A stretch of DNA of 63,944 nt from positions 1-63,944 of the forward strand of contig JAKAQB010000015.1 in NCBI GenBank assembly GCA_021811865.1. The letters are read 5' to 3'. A program made the translations under genes and the position numbers. Positions 17,030 to 25,475 of the stretch are shown in pieces. Each line of letters begins with the position of its first letter. The stretch's first letter is position 1. This DNA is from Actinomycetes bacterium (GTDB lineage: Bacteria; Actinomycetota; Acidimicrobiia; Acidimicrobiales; Palsa-688). A model generated the notes under the pieces. It saw only the letters and a list, made by a program, of their open reading frames with translations, had not been told where the DNA came from and ran no database searches.

Positions 17030-18528
17030 CAGCCCGCCACCCCGGCGATGGAGAGCCCGAAGCTGGCCTCGATGAAGACGAAGTCCGTGAGGATGTCACC
17101 CCGGAACGCCGCGGGAAACAGCGCGAAGTTGTGGAACGCAGCACATCGGGGCTTCACGCGGGCGAGCCGGCCGCCGTCTGCCTCCACCACGTACAGCAAC
17201 TCCCCTTGGGGGGATTCGACCGAGCTGATCGCTGTGCCGTCGGCGGCGGCGCCAGGACCTCGCCGCCACTCGCGCTCGTTGCAGCCGGCCAGGATGGCCA
17301 AGCCGTCCGCCGCGAGCCGGAACGACTCGTCCATCTCCGCCAGGCGTACTTGCTGGCGGGCGAGAGCATCCCCCTGATCATGCGGCGGCGTTGGCCTGAA
17401 GCCCGACGAGGGATAGGCACCGTAGGGACGGGCGTGGCGTACGTCCTCCCCCAGCCCCGAGCCGCGGGCAACGGGCCCCACGGCCCCGTGCGCCGCCACC
17501 AGGTCAGCGGGGAGGACGCCGGCGCCTCGCAGGCGGTCGAGGAACGAGGGGGTCGACATCATGGCCCTCGCGTCGTCGGAGACCCCGCCGGCTATGCGGA
17601 GCAGCTCGCTGCGGGCCTCGTCGGGCGGTCGGCGCATCGGCCCACTGACGCCGCCGGGGACGACCACGTTGCGACCGAAGCGGCTGCCGCACAGCGTCGC
17701 CCGCAGCCGGAGCAGGCGCTCCTTGTGGACTGCGAGGCGCGCGTTGGCGACCGCCTGATAGGAACCGTCGCTGTGGCGGATCATCGAGTCGAGGTGGTTG
17801 GCGACGCGCTCGAGCTCGGCGTGCACGAGCCGGACGACCTCGGCCTCGTAGGGAACCTCCGTGCCCGTCAGCTGTTCGAGGCCTCGGCAGTAGGCGATGG
17901 CGTGCGCGACCGAGGCCGTCCCCTCCACGCGTTCGGCGAGGAGCACGCCGTCATCCGGCGTGAGGTCCTCGAAGCGCCAGTCGATCCCACGGTGCTTGTG
18001 GTACATGCGGCTGCGGAGGCGGGGGATGTCCTCCCCGAAGGTCTCCACGAGGTACTCCACCGCCTCGAAGACCCCTGAGCGGACCGGCCCGTACGGAATC
18101 GTGAACAGCCCCTCCCCGGAGGCATGCGCATCCAGGGCGCGGGGATCGGGACTGACCTGGCTGTGCCAGTCGCCGAGGGCCGGGTGAGGATCCTCGGGCA
18201 GGAGTGGGAGGACCAGCGGGTCGAGGCGAGGGTGACCTTTCGGCTGGATGCCGTAGCGGTCGTGGATCTCCCGCTCGTACCACGATGCTGCCGGCAGCCC
18301 CACCGAGACGCTGGGGTAGGCCAGATCACCAGGCGGCAGCTCCGTGACGACCGAGGTGTACCCGCCGGGGGTCGCCACCACGGCACGCAGCTCCACCCCA
18401 CCACTGGCGCGCAGAGACGGGAAGAGGCCGGCGAAGCGGTTGGGACCGGCGGAGAGGTGAGCGACGGCCTCCGCGAACCGCGAACGGTCGATGGCCTCCT
18501 CCCCGAGGCGATCGCCCTGGATGGTCAC
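17029..18528 (-). CDS. HyfG/NuoCD-like large subunit lacking NiFe ligands
   Basis: Protein of 499 residues fusing a NuoC-like domain (to about residue 125, with ASWYEREIHDRYGIQPKGHP) to a NuoD/hydrogenase-large-subunit-like domain (IPYGPVRSGVFEAVEYLVET, YHKHRGIDWRFEDL). Where hydrogenases carry RVCGIC, it reads E199-R-V-E-G-T-A-S-V-A-H. The C-terminus reads IEASFGLSIAGVAG with no DPCxxC. Ni and Fe therefore cannot be bound in the usual way. Similar ligand-free proteins are known as Ehr (energy-converting hydrogenase-related) complexes. The start is GTG 18528, overlapping the upstream stop by 4 bp. The electron donor and acceptor are unknown. Confidence 0.88.
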   Translation of the reverse strand: MTIQGDRLGEEAIDRSRFAEAVAHLSAGPNRFAGLFPSLRASGGVELRAVVATPGGYTSVVTELPPGDLAYPSVSVGLPAASWYEREIHDRYGIQPKGHPRLDPLVLPLLPEDPHPALGDWHSQVSPDPRALDAHASGEGLFTIPYGPVRSGVFEAVEYLVETFGEDIPRLRSRMYHKHRGIDWRFEDLTPDDGVLLAERVEGTASVAHAIAYCRGLEQLTGTEVPYEAEVVRLVHAELERVANHLDSMIRHSDGSYQAVANARLAVHKERLLRLRATLCGSRFGRNVVVPGGVSGPMRRPPDEARSELLRIAGGVSDDARAMMSTPSFLDRLRGAGVLPADLVAAHGAVGPVARGSGLGEDVRHARPYGAYPSSGFRPTPPHDQGDALARQQVRLAEMDESFRLAADGLAILAGCNEREWRRGPGAAADGTAISSVESPQGELLYVVEADGGRLARVKPRCAAFHNFALFPAAFRGDILTDFVFIEASFGLSIAGVAG

Positions 18529-20120
18529 CTCCCGACCTCGAGCTGGGCGGCGGCCCGGTGCAGCAGGGTGCCGAGCGCCGCCGGCGGGTGGATGCCGAGC
18601 ACCACCAGGGCTGCCAGCCCCAGGATCATGGCCGCGACGATCCACGGGCTCGGCTCACCCCGGGTCGGGGACGGCCGCTCCTGCTCCCCTTGCGCCCGGG
18701 GCACCGTCACGACGGCGGTTGCGAGCACCGCCTCGCTTTCGGCAGCGGGGAGCCCGCCCCACGGCCATGGCGGGGGCTCGGGGGAGCCGTCGGCCTCCGA
18801 GCTGGTTGTCCCTAACGACGCCGGGCTCATCATCGTCCGGCCGACGTACCAGGTCAGGCCGAAGGCCGCCAACGTGACGAGGGCGACCAGCACGGCCGCA
18901 GCGGCGTCGGCCGGGGAGCGGAGGCCTCCCGCCACGATGAGGAACTCACTGCGGAAGATGCCGAACGGTGGCATCGCCGAGAGGGCGAGCACGGCGAGGA
19001 CCAGCATCGGCCCCGACCAGGGCAGGAAGACGATGCCGGCTCGCAGCGATGCCACGTCCTTGGAGCCGAACTTGCGCACCACGCTACCCGAGCCGAAGAA
19101 CGCCGTTCCCTTGGCGGCGGCGTGCGCGAGGACGTGCAGGAGCACGCCGACGACGGCCAACGGCGCGGCGAAGCTCATTCCGATGCAGAGCACGCCCATG
19201 TGCTCGACGCTCGAGTAGGCCAGCAGCCGTTTCACGTCCCGCTGCACCGCCACCACGAGCGCGGCGAGGACGAGGGACGCTAGACCGAAGGCGAGCAGGA
19301 CCTCCCTCGGGAAGGCCGCCCCGACCGCCCGCTCGGTGATCTCGTAGTAGCGCAGGATGGCGTAGAAGCAGATCGCGAGCAGCGCGCCCGACAGGAGGGC
19401 CGAGACCGGCGTCGGTGCCTCCGAGTGGGCGTCCGGCAACCACGTGTGGACGGGGACGAGCCCCATCTTGGTCCCGAACCCGAGGACCGCCAGGACGAAC
19501 GCCAACTCGGTGATCTGCGGTGGGAAGCGGCCCGCCGCTGGGAGCATCCGCGAGTAGAACAACTCCAAGCCGCTGCCGAGGACGGCACTGCCGGCGTAAT
19601 ACATGACGACCGTCGCAACGAGTGCGATGCCGAGACCCATCGAGGCGATGAGGACGTACTTCCACGCAGCCTCCGTCGCCCCTGGGGTGTGCTCGAGCGC
19701 TACGAGCAGGGCAGAGACGACGGTGGTGATCTCCACCGCCACCCACAGCAGCGGCAGGCCGTTGACGATCGGCGCCATCAGCATGGCCCAGGCGAAGACG
19801 TTGAACCCGACCCAGAACCGACGTAGGTAGCGGGCGCGTGCGACCTCGTCGCCGGCCGGATGGACGTAGCCGACCGAGAAGATGGCCGTGGTGAAGTAGA
19901 GGAACGCGGTCGGCACGACGAAGACGGTGGACAGCGGATCCACCATCAGCCAGCCGGAGAGGGCCGTCGATGAGGGGTGACCCACGAGGACGATCGAAAG
20001 CGAGAAGCACAGAAGGCCCGCCACGAGCGTCGCCCCCTGGGCGGCCCGGTTGGGGAGCACGGCGCAGACGACGACGGAGACGAGGGGGGCGGCAAGCAGG
20101 ACCACCAGGACCCACGACAT
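18525..20120 (-). CDS. HyfF-like antiporter membrane subunit
   Basis: NuoN/NuoM-related membrane protein of 531 residues placed as HyfF. It has around 14 hydrophobic segments. It carries LLWVAVEITTVVSALLVALE, GFGTKMGLVPVHTWLPDAHS (the conserved Lys/His helix), RLLAYSSVEHMGVLCIG and LHVLAHAAAKGTAFFGSG. An acidic, proline-rich loop of about 60 residues interrupts the C-terminal part (ADGSPEPPPWPWGGLP). The start is ATG 20120, two bases after the upstream stop. It is a second likely ion-translocating subunit of the complex. Confidence 0.88.
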   Translation of the reverse strand: MSWVLVVLLAAPLVSVVVCAVLPNRAAQGATLVAGLLCFSLSIVLVGHPSSTALSGWLMVDPLSTVFVVPTAFLYFTTAIFSVGYVHPAGDEVARARYLRRFWVGFNVFAWAMLMAPIVNGLPLLWVAVEITTVVSALLVALEHTPGATEAAWKYVLIASMGLGIALVATVVMYYAGSAVLGSGLELFYSRMLPAAGRFPPQITELAFVLAVLGFGTKMGLVPVHTWLPDAHSEAPTPVSALLSGALLAICFYAILRYYEITERAVGAAFPREVLLAFGLASLVLAALVVAVQRDVKRLLAYSSVEHMGVLCIGMSFAAPLAVVGVLLHVLAHAAAKGTAFFGSGSVVRKFGSKDVASLRAGIVFLPWSGPMLVLAVLALSAMPPFGIFRSEFLIVAGGLRSPADAAAAVLVALVTLAAFGLTWYVGRTMMSPASLGTTSSEADGSPEPPPWPWGGLPAAESEAVLATAVVTVPRAQGEQERPSPTRGEPSPWIVAAMILGLAALVVLGIHPPAALGTLLHRAAAQLEVGR

Positions 20121-20121
20121 C

Positions 20122-20796
20122 TCAGCCCCGGAGCCGGTCGAGGACGCCGGTGGACAGCGTGTCGGTCCGGCGGTGGTGTACCCGCATCAGGATCCCGAAG
20201 ACGACGACGGCTACAACCAGGTCGAACAGGAAGGCGGTCTCGACGACCAACGGGAGGCCCGAGGCGACGACCAGGCTGACCACCGACACGCCGTTTTCCA
20301 GGGAGAAGAACCCAGCGGCTTGCGACACGACGTCGGCACGGAGCACGACGATCATGAAGGCCACGAGGATCTCGGCGACGCTCAGGCCGAGTGCCGGCGT
20401 GGGCAGCGAGCTCGAGTGGAACGGCATGCTCCCGATCGTGAAGAAGCCGAAGATCGACACGGCCAGCGCTATGAGCACCATCGTCGCCACGCCCAGGCGA
20501 TGGCTACCCGCAACCTCGGTGCCGGCATCACGCAGCACGCGGAGGATGATCCAGGGAACGAGGACCACCTTCAGCACCAAGGTGAGCGCTGCGATCACGT
20601 AGAGGTCGCCGAGCCCGTGGCGGGCCGCGACCAGCGCTGCCAGCGCGGTCACGGCCAGTGACTGGAAGGCGTAGAGGCGGACCTGCGAGCGAGGGAGGGA
20701 GGAGCGCAGCATCGCGAACTCTGTCAGCAGCACGAGCAGGGTCAGCGCATCGGCGACGTCGCGGAAGGTCGTGGGTCGTGCGACAGCTGCGAGCAC
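20122..20796 (-). CDS. HyfE-like membrane subunit
   Basis: Hydrophobic protein of 224 residues resembling HyfE, a fusion-like relative of NuoK/MnhC. Seven or so membrane segments are visible, for example VATMVLIALAVSIFGFFTIG and LGLSVAEILVAFMIVVLRAD. The glutamate in VAEIL and the following helix match the NuoK-type proton-path acid. The start is GTG 20796, immediately after the hyfC-like stop, so translation is probably coupled. Confidence 0.82.
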   Translation of the reverse strand: MLAAVARPTTFRDVADALTLLVLLTEFAMLRSSLPRSQVRLYAFQSLAVTALAALVAARHGLGDLYVIAALTLVLKVVLVPWIILRVLRDAGTEVAGSHRLGVATMVLIALAVSIFGFFTIGSMPFHSSSLPTPALGLSVAEILVAFMIVVLRADVVSQAAGFFSLENGVSVVSLVVASGLPLVVETAFLFDLVVAVVVFGILMRVHHRRTDTLSTGVLDRLRG

Positions 20797-21759
20797 TCAG
20801 CCACCTCCGAGGATCGAGACGAGGACGGCAAGCATGGCGATGAGGAAGGCAGCCGCCATGAACTCCGTGATCTTGAACAGCCGCAGCTTCGAGAAGCTGT
20901 TGTCGATCACGGCGAAGATCACACCGACGGCCATGGCTTTGCCGATGAAGATGGGGATGGCGAGGAGCACCGAGCCGATCCGCTCGCTTCCGGCCAGCCC
21001 CCAGGGCGCGGTGAACACGTTGATGAGGATCACGTACAGGATCAGCTGCTTCATCGACGATCCCCAGCGCAGGACGGCGAAGAGGGGACCGGAGTGCTCC
21101 AGGGTGCGCCCCTCGTCGATCATCCCGAACTCGGTGGTGCTGGCTGGGGACTCGACCGGGATGCGGGCGGTGTCGTTGAGCACGACGAGGAAGAAGGCGA
21201 GCACCGCCAGGAGGTGCGCCGGGCGCAGGGCGGCAGCGACGGACGCTCGCGACGCCGCCGCCTGGAAGTAGGGCAGGTCCGTACCCGTGATGATCGCCAC
21301 GGTGAAGGTGACGAAGAGGATCGAAGGCTCGATCAGCGCCCCGAACGTCATGGCCCGGCTGCCGCCGAGCTGTGCGTAGGGGGCGTTGGTCTCGGCGGCG
21401 GCGAGCGCAACGGAGAAGCCGGCGAGGCCGAGGATGAACCCGCCGCCCATGATGTCGCCCATGTAGCCGAGCGGCAGGGGGAAGTCGGTGAGGACGGGGA
21501 TCAGCAGGGGCACGAGCAGGTAGCAGGCAAACGCGACGATCGGTCCGGCCACGAACACCCAGCCGGCGTCCTCCGGTACGAGGGTCTCCTTGGAGAAGAG
21601 CTTGGCCAGGTCGTAGTACACCTGCAGGACCCTCGGCCCCCGCCGTCCCTGCAGCCGGGCCTCGACGTGCGCGGTGAAGCCGCTGACCAGCGGGGCCAGG
21701 GCGACGATGGTGAGCACTTGGAGGGCTTGGCTCTCCGCGGGCGCGAGCTCGACTGCCAA
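20797..21759 (-). CDS. HyfC/NuoH-like membrane anchor subunit
   Basis: Protein of 320 residues of the NuoH/HyfC family that anchors the hydrophilic module to the membrane. Signature pieces are RLQGRRGPRVLQVYYDLAKL, FSKETLVPEDAGWVF, NDTARIPVESPASTTEFGMI and KAMAVGVIFAVIDNSFSKLR. About eight membrane helices are predicted. The start codon is TTG 21759, the only reasonable initiation site before the conserved N-terminal helix. It is the first gene of the operon, with 150 bp to the next gene upstream, so the promoter should lie in 21760-21911. Confidence 0.88.
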   Translation of the reverse strand: MAVELAPAESQALQVLTIVALAPLVSGFTAHVEARLQGRRGPRVLQVYYDLAKLFSKETLVPEDAGWVFVAGPIVAFACYLLVPLLIPVLTDFPLPLGYMGDIMGGGFILGLAGFSVALAAAETNAPYAQLGGSRAMTFGALIEPSILFVTFTVAIITGTDLPYFQAAASRASVAAALRPAHLLAVLAFFLVVLNDTARIPVESPASTTEFGMIDEGRTLEHSGPLFAVLRWGSSMKQLILYVILINVFTAPWGLAGSERIGSVLLAIPIFIGKAMAVGVIFAVIDNSFSKLRLFKITEFMAAAFLIAMLAVLVSILGGG

Positions 21760-21911
21760 TCAGGTCCTTCCAGACGCACATCGCTTCGGGAAGAGGCCAT
21801 CAGCCCGTCCGTCGGGCGGTTCGGATACCCCGCAGGGCCCACCGGGGCTTCATCCGGTCTGGCCCCAGCATACAAAGGCGACCGGGACGGGCGCGTGCTG
21901 TCCCCAGCCAG

Positions 21912-22445
21912 CTAGGCCCCGGACGTCCCTTCCCCGGCCGGCCCTGAGCCAACCAGGGCGAGCCGGAATGCCAGCAGGGGCACCTCCGGGACGGGTTGGC
22001 GGTCCCGGTCCGGTGTGCGCTGGAACCCCGCCCGCTCGTAGACCCGGTGCGCAGCGGCCATCCACGGCGTCGAGTGCAGGAAGACTGCGGCCCGGCCGGC
22101 CGCCCGGGCTCGTGTGACGCACGCTTCGACCAGCGCCGCTCCCACGCCGCGCCCCTGGGCGGCAGGGTCGACGCCGAGCATGCGGATGGCGGCTTCGTCG
22201 GGCCGGAGGTGTCCGGCGAGGGGTGAGGACGGATCGAGGACGAAGGTGACGCACCCGAGCAGCGCTGTGCCGTCGGCGGCAACGAGGACCTCGGCCCCTG
22301 CCACCCGACCGGCGACGTCGGCGAGCTCGGCGGCGTAGCTGCCGGTGAGCGCGGTCCCCGGCAGGGCCCGGTAGGCGGCGACCACGACCGCGCCGGCTTC
22401 GGCGTACTCCTCGGGCCTGGCCGGGCGGACCTCCACGGCCGGCAC
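21912..22445 (-). CDS. GNAT-family N-acetyltransferase
   Basis: Acetyl-CoA-dependent N-acyltransferase of about 177 residues. The GNAT motif A is RMLGVDPAAQGRGVGAALVE (about residues 87-106), followed by LHSTPWMAAAHRVYERAGF. The substrate is unknown. The start is GTG 22445 (VPAVEVRPARPEEY); GTG 22436 is possible. It is divergent from the enoyl-CoA hydratase with only a few bases between starts, so at least one promoter must lie inside the other gene. Confidence 0.83.
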   Translation of the reverse strand: MPAVEVRPARPEEYAEAGAVVVAAYRALPGTALTGSYAAELADVAGRVAGAEVLVAADGTALLGCVTFVLDPSSPLAGHLRPDEAAIRMLGVDPAAQGRGVGAALVEACVTRARAAGRAAVFLHSTPWMAAAHRVYERAGFQRTPDRDRQPVPEVPLLAFRLALVGSGPAGEGTSGA

Positions 22446-22451
22446 CGTATC

Positions 22452-23240
22452 GTGCGGGGTGTGAAAACCGACGCCGTCCACTACACCACCACCGGCAGCG
22501 TGGCCACGCTGACCATGGCGCAGCCCGAGACCCGCAACGCCCTCACGCCTGAGCTGCTCGCCGGCCTCGACGCCGGCCTCCGGCGGGCCGAGAGCGATCC
22601 ATCCGTGCGAGCAGTGGTGCTGACCCACAACGGCCCCGTGTTCTGCGCCGGCGCCGACCTGCGCAGCGGGCGGGCGCCCACCGCCGGCGCGGGCGGAGCG
22701 GGTGGCGCCGGCCTGCCGGCGTTGCTCGCCGCCCTGCAGGACTCACCGCTGCCGGTGGTCGCCCGCCTCGCCGGATCCTGCTACGGCGGCGGCGTCGGCT
22801 TGGCGGCCGCCGCCGACCTGTCGGTCGCGGCGGACGACATCCGCCTCGGTTTCACAGAGGTCCGCCTGGGGGTGGCGCCGGCGATGGTGTCCGTCGTGTG
22901 CCTGCCCAAGCTGCGCCGGGGTGAGGCCCTCGAGCTGTTCCTCACCGGCGAGCGGATCACCGCCGCCCGCGCGGTCGAAGTTGGGCTGCTCACCCGAGCC
23001 GTCCCTGCCGAGCAGCTCGACGTGGCCGTCGCCGCACTCCTCACGTCGCTGGTCGCCGGTGGACCTCGTGCCCTGGCAGCGGCGAAGCGCCTCATCCACC
23101 ACCCGCCCGGGCGGGACCGCGCTGACGCGTTCGCGGAGACGGCCACCCTTTCGGCGGAGTTGTTCGACAGCGAGGAGGCCGCAGAAGGCCGAGCAGCCTT
23201 CCGCGCCGGACGCCCCCCCTCCTGGGCCGCCGGCTCCTAG
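22452..23240 (+). CDS. enoyl-CoA hydratase/isomerase family protein
   Basis: Crotonase-superfamily protein of 262 residues acting on acyl-CoA thioesters. The oxyanion-hole segments are FCAGADLRSG and CYGGGVGLAAAADLSVAADD, followed by GFTEVRLGVAPAMVS. The usual first glutamate is replaced in the CYGGGVGLA region, while the second glutamate is kept in FTEVRLG, as in many hydratases. A Gly/Ala-rich insert lies near residue 80. The start is GTG 22452; GTG 22461 also fits. The 3' end overlaps the convergent MMPL gene by 4 bp. Confidence 0.87.
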   Translation: MRGVKTDAVHYTTTGSVATLTMAQPETRNALTPELLAGLDAGLRRAESDPSVRAVVLTHNGPVFCAGADLRSGRAPTAGAGGAGGAGLPALLAALQDSPLPVVARLAGSCYGGGVGLAAAADLSVAADDIRLGFTEVRLGVAPAMVSVVCLPKLRRGEALELFLTGERITAARAVEVGLLTRAVPAEQLDVAVAALLTSLVAGGPRALAAAKRLIHHPPGRDRADAFAETATLSAELFDSEEAAEGRAAFRAGRPPSWAAGS

Positions 23241-25426
23241 GCCGCCTCCGCCGGCACCGGCTTGTGGTCGAACTGCGGGGCGTCGGGCACGTCGACGGCG
23301 AAGTGCGGCAGGCGACGGTCCGCCCAGCGGGGCAGCCACCAGTTGGCCCGCCCGCACATGTGCATGACCGCCGGCACGAGCACCGTGCGGACCACGAAGG
23401 CATCGATGATGATCGCCCCCGACAACCCGATGCCGAACTGGTCGATGATCACGCTGCCGCCGAGCAGGAACGACAGGAAGACCAGCACCATGATCAACGC
23501 CGCCGCTGTGATGACCCGCCCCGTCTCGGTCTGGCCCAGGGTCACCGCCCGGCGGTTGTCGCGTGACCGCACCCACTCCTCGTGCATGCGGCTGACGAGG
23601 AACACCTCGTAGTCCATCGACAGCCCGAAGAGGATCGAGAACATGATCACTGGGATGAACACCTCGATCGGCGTCGATCCTTGCGCACCGTCGAGCCAGT
23701 TGCCCCATCCCCAGCCGAAGAAGGCCTGCATCAGGCCGAGGGCGGCGCCCACCGACAGCAGGTTCATGGCGGAGGCGATCAGCGGGATCAGCAGGCTGCG
23801 GAAGACGATCATCAGCAACAGGAACGCCACGACCACCACGGCGCCGATGAACTGGGGCAACTTCGAGGCGAGCACGCCAGTGAAGTCCACCTGGCCGGCC
23901 GTCTGGCCCCCGACGAGCACGTTGAGTCCCGTGCCTGCCTCGGCCCGGGGGATCACGTCGTGGCGCAGGCGGTGCAGCAAGGTCCGGGTCGCGACCGCCT
24001 GAGGCGCCGTGGTCGGTACGAGGACGGCGACGGCGGCCGTCCCGGCGGCGTTGACCCTGGGCGCGTTCACCGCTGCCACCCCCGGCACGTGGGCTGTGGC
24101 ATCCACGATGTCAGCGAAGGCGGCCACGTCGCTGCGGTGCGGCAGGCTGGCCACGAGCTGGAACGGTCCGCTCACGCCGGGCCCGAAGCCCTTGGCGATC
24201 AGGTCGTAGGCGACGCGCGTCGTCGTGCCCGGCGGGTCGCTGCCGGCGTCGGCTAGACCCAGGTCGAGGGCCAGCACCGGGGCGGCGACGATCAGCACCA
24301 GCACCAGGCTGGCAGCGGCCCGCAGCGCCGGACGGCGCTCGATGCTGCGCGACCACCGCCACCAGAAGCCGGCGGTGAGATCCTCGGATTGGGGACCGTC
24401 GTCAGCGAGCCGCCGCCGCTCGCGGCGGGAGAGCACCCGAAGCCTGAAGAACCCGAGTAGCGCCGGCAACAGCGTCAGCGACGCTGCCATCGTCAGGGCC
24501 ACGGTGACGCTCGCGGCGATGGCCACCCCGTAGAGGAAGGAGACACCGAGGGCGAACTGCCCGAGCAACGCTATGCACACGGTCAGGCCGGCGAAGAAGA
24601 CCGCCCGCCCGGCGGTGTTGACGGCGTTGACCGCCGACTCCTCGACGCCGCGGCCGGCCCGGAGGGCGTTGCGGTGGCGGGTGACTATGAACAGCGCGTA
24701 GTCGACGCCGACACCGAGGCCGATCAGCAGCCCGAGGATCGGGGCGAAGCTCGCCGTCGTCATGGCGTGGCTGACCAAGGCGGTCATGGAGTAGCCCACC
24801 CCGATGGCGACCATGGCGGTGATGATCGGCAGGAGCGCCGAGAAGACCGCTCCGAACGCCAGGCCGAGGACCACCAGGGCGAGGATCGCCCCGAGCGCCG
24901 TCGAGTCCGACGTCTTCTGGGACTGGGCGTTCTCGGCCAACTGCCCGCTGACGGCGGTCACGACTCCCGGCGCCGCGTAGCGCTTGGCGGTCCGGATGAG
25001 CCGTGTGCCGTCGGACTTGTTTAGCTCGTTGGCGGGGGCGTTGTAGTCCACGCTCACGAGCGCCGTGTGGCCATCAGGGCTGATGCTGGCAGCGCCGGCC
25101 GGCGAGAGGGGGTTCACGACCGACGCCACCGACGGCAGGTGCCGGAGAGCGCCGACCAGGCTGGTGATGCGGGCGGCCGCGCCAGGAGCTCGGACGGTGC
25201 CCTGGGCGGTGTGGACGACGACCAGCTCGGTGTCGCCGCTCTCCGCCGGGAAGGATTGCCGCTCTATCTGCAATGCCTGCGTCGAGGGGGTGTTGGGCGG
25301 CTGGAAGTTCTCGGAGTAGGCCGCGCCCACGCCCAGGTACAGAGCCAAGGAGCCGGCGAGGGCCACCAACCACGCGGCGACCACGACGAGGCGGTGCCGG
25401 ACGCACCACCGGGCAAGGGCTGACAT
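23237..25426 (-). CDS. MMPL-family RND transporter
   Basis: Inner-membrane RND-type exporter of 729 residues. Twelve membrane segments are arranged as two repeats, each after a large extracytoplasmic loop. Characteristic parts are the N-terminal helix (LVVVAAWLVALAGSLALYLG), GLLIGLGVGVDYALFIVTRH and SILFGLSMDYEVFLVSRMHE; the paired GVDYAL/SMDYEVFL acids are the proton-relay positions. MMPL proteins export lipids or drugs. The substrate is unknown, but the divergent TetR 49 bp away implies ligand-induced expression. Confidence 0.9.
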   Translation of the reverse strand: MSALARWCVRHRLVVVAAWLVALAGSLALYLGVGAAYSENFQPPNTPSTQALQIERQSFPAESGDTELVVVHTAQGTVRAPGAAARITSLVGALRHLPSVASVVNPLSPAGAASISPDGHTALVSVDYNAPANELNKSDGTRLIRTAKRYAAPGVVTAVSGQLAENAQSQKTSDSTALGAILALVVLGLAFGAVFSALLPIITAMVAIGVGYSMTALVSHAMTTASFAPILGLLIGLGVGVDYALFIVTRHRNALRAGRGVEESAVNAVNTAGRAVFFAGLTVCIALLGQFALGVSFLYGVAIAASVTVALTMAASLTLLPALLGFFRLRVLSRRERRRLADDGPQSEDLTAGFWWRWSRSIERRPALRAAASLVLVLIVAAPVLALDLGLADAGSDPPGTTTRVAYDLIAKGFGPGVSGPFQLVASLPHRSDVAAFADIVDATAHVPGVAAVNAPRVNAAGTAAVAVLVPTTAPQAVATRTLLHRLRHDVIPRAEAGTGLNVLVGGQTAGQVDFTGVLASKLPQFIGAVVVVAFLLLMIVFRSLLIPLIASAMNLLSVGAALGLMQAFFGWGWGNWLDGAQGSTPIEVFIPVIMFSILFGLSMDYEVFLVSRMHEEWVRSRDNRRAVTLGQTETGRVITAAALIMVLVFLSFLLGGSVIIDQFGIGLSGAIIIDAFVVRTVLVPAVMHMCGRANWWLPRWADRRLPHFAVDVPDAPQFDHKPVPAEAA

Positions 25427-25449
25427 TCAGGATGATCTCCGCAGCTGAA

Positions 25450-25459
25450 CGACCGGTCG
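25450..25459. promoter_or_regulatory. palindrome between MMPL and TetR genes
   Basis: CGACCGGTCG is a perfect 10-bp palindrome centred in the 49-bp gap between the divergent MMPL and TetR start codons. The position and symmetry are those of a TetR-family operator; binding is inferred. Confidence 0.5.
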
Positions 25460-25475
25460 GTAAGATCGTAGCGAT

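Noticed and set aside
14214..18528. Calling the complex a functional hydrogenase-4 or formate hydrogenlyase
   Set aside because: The large subunit lacks both CxxC nickel-iron motifs and the small subunit lacks N2 ligands, so hydrogen chemistry is not supported.
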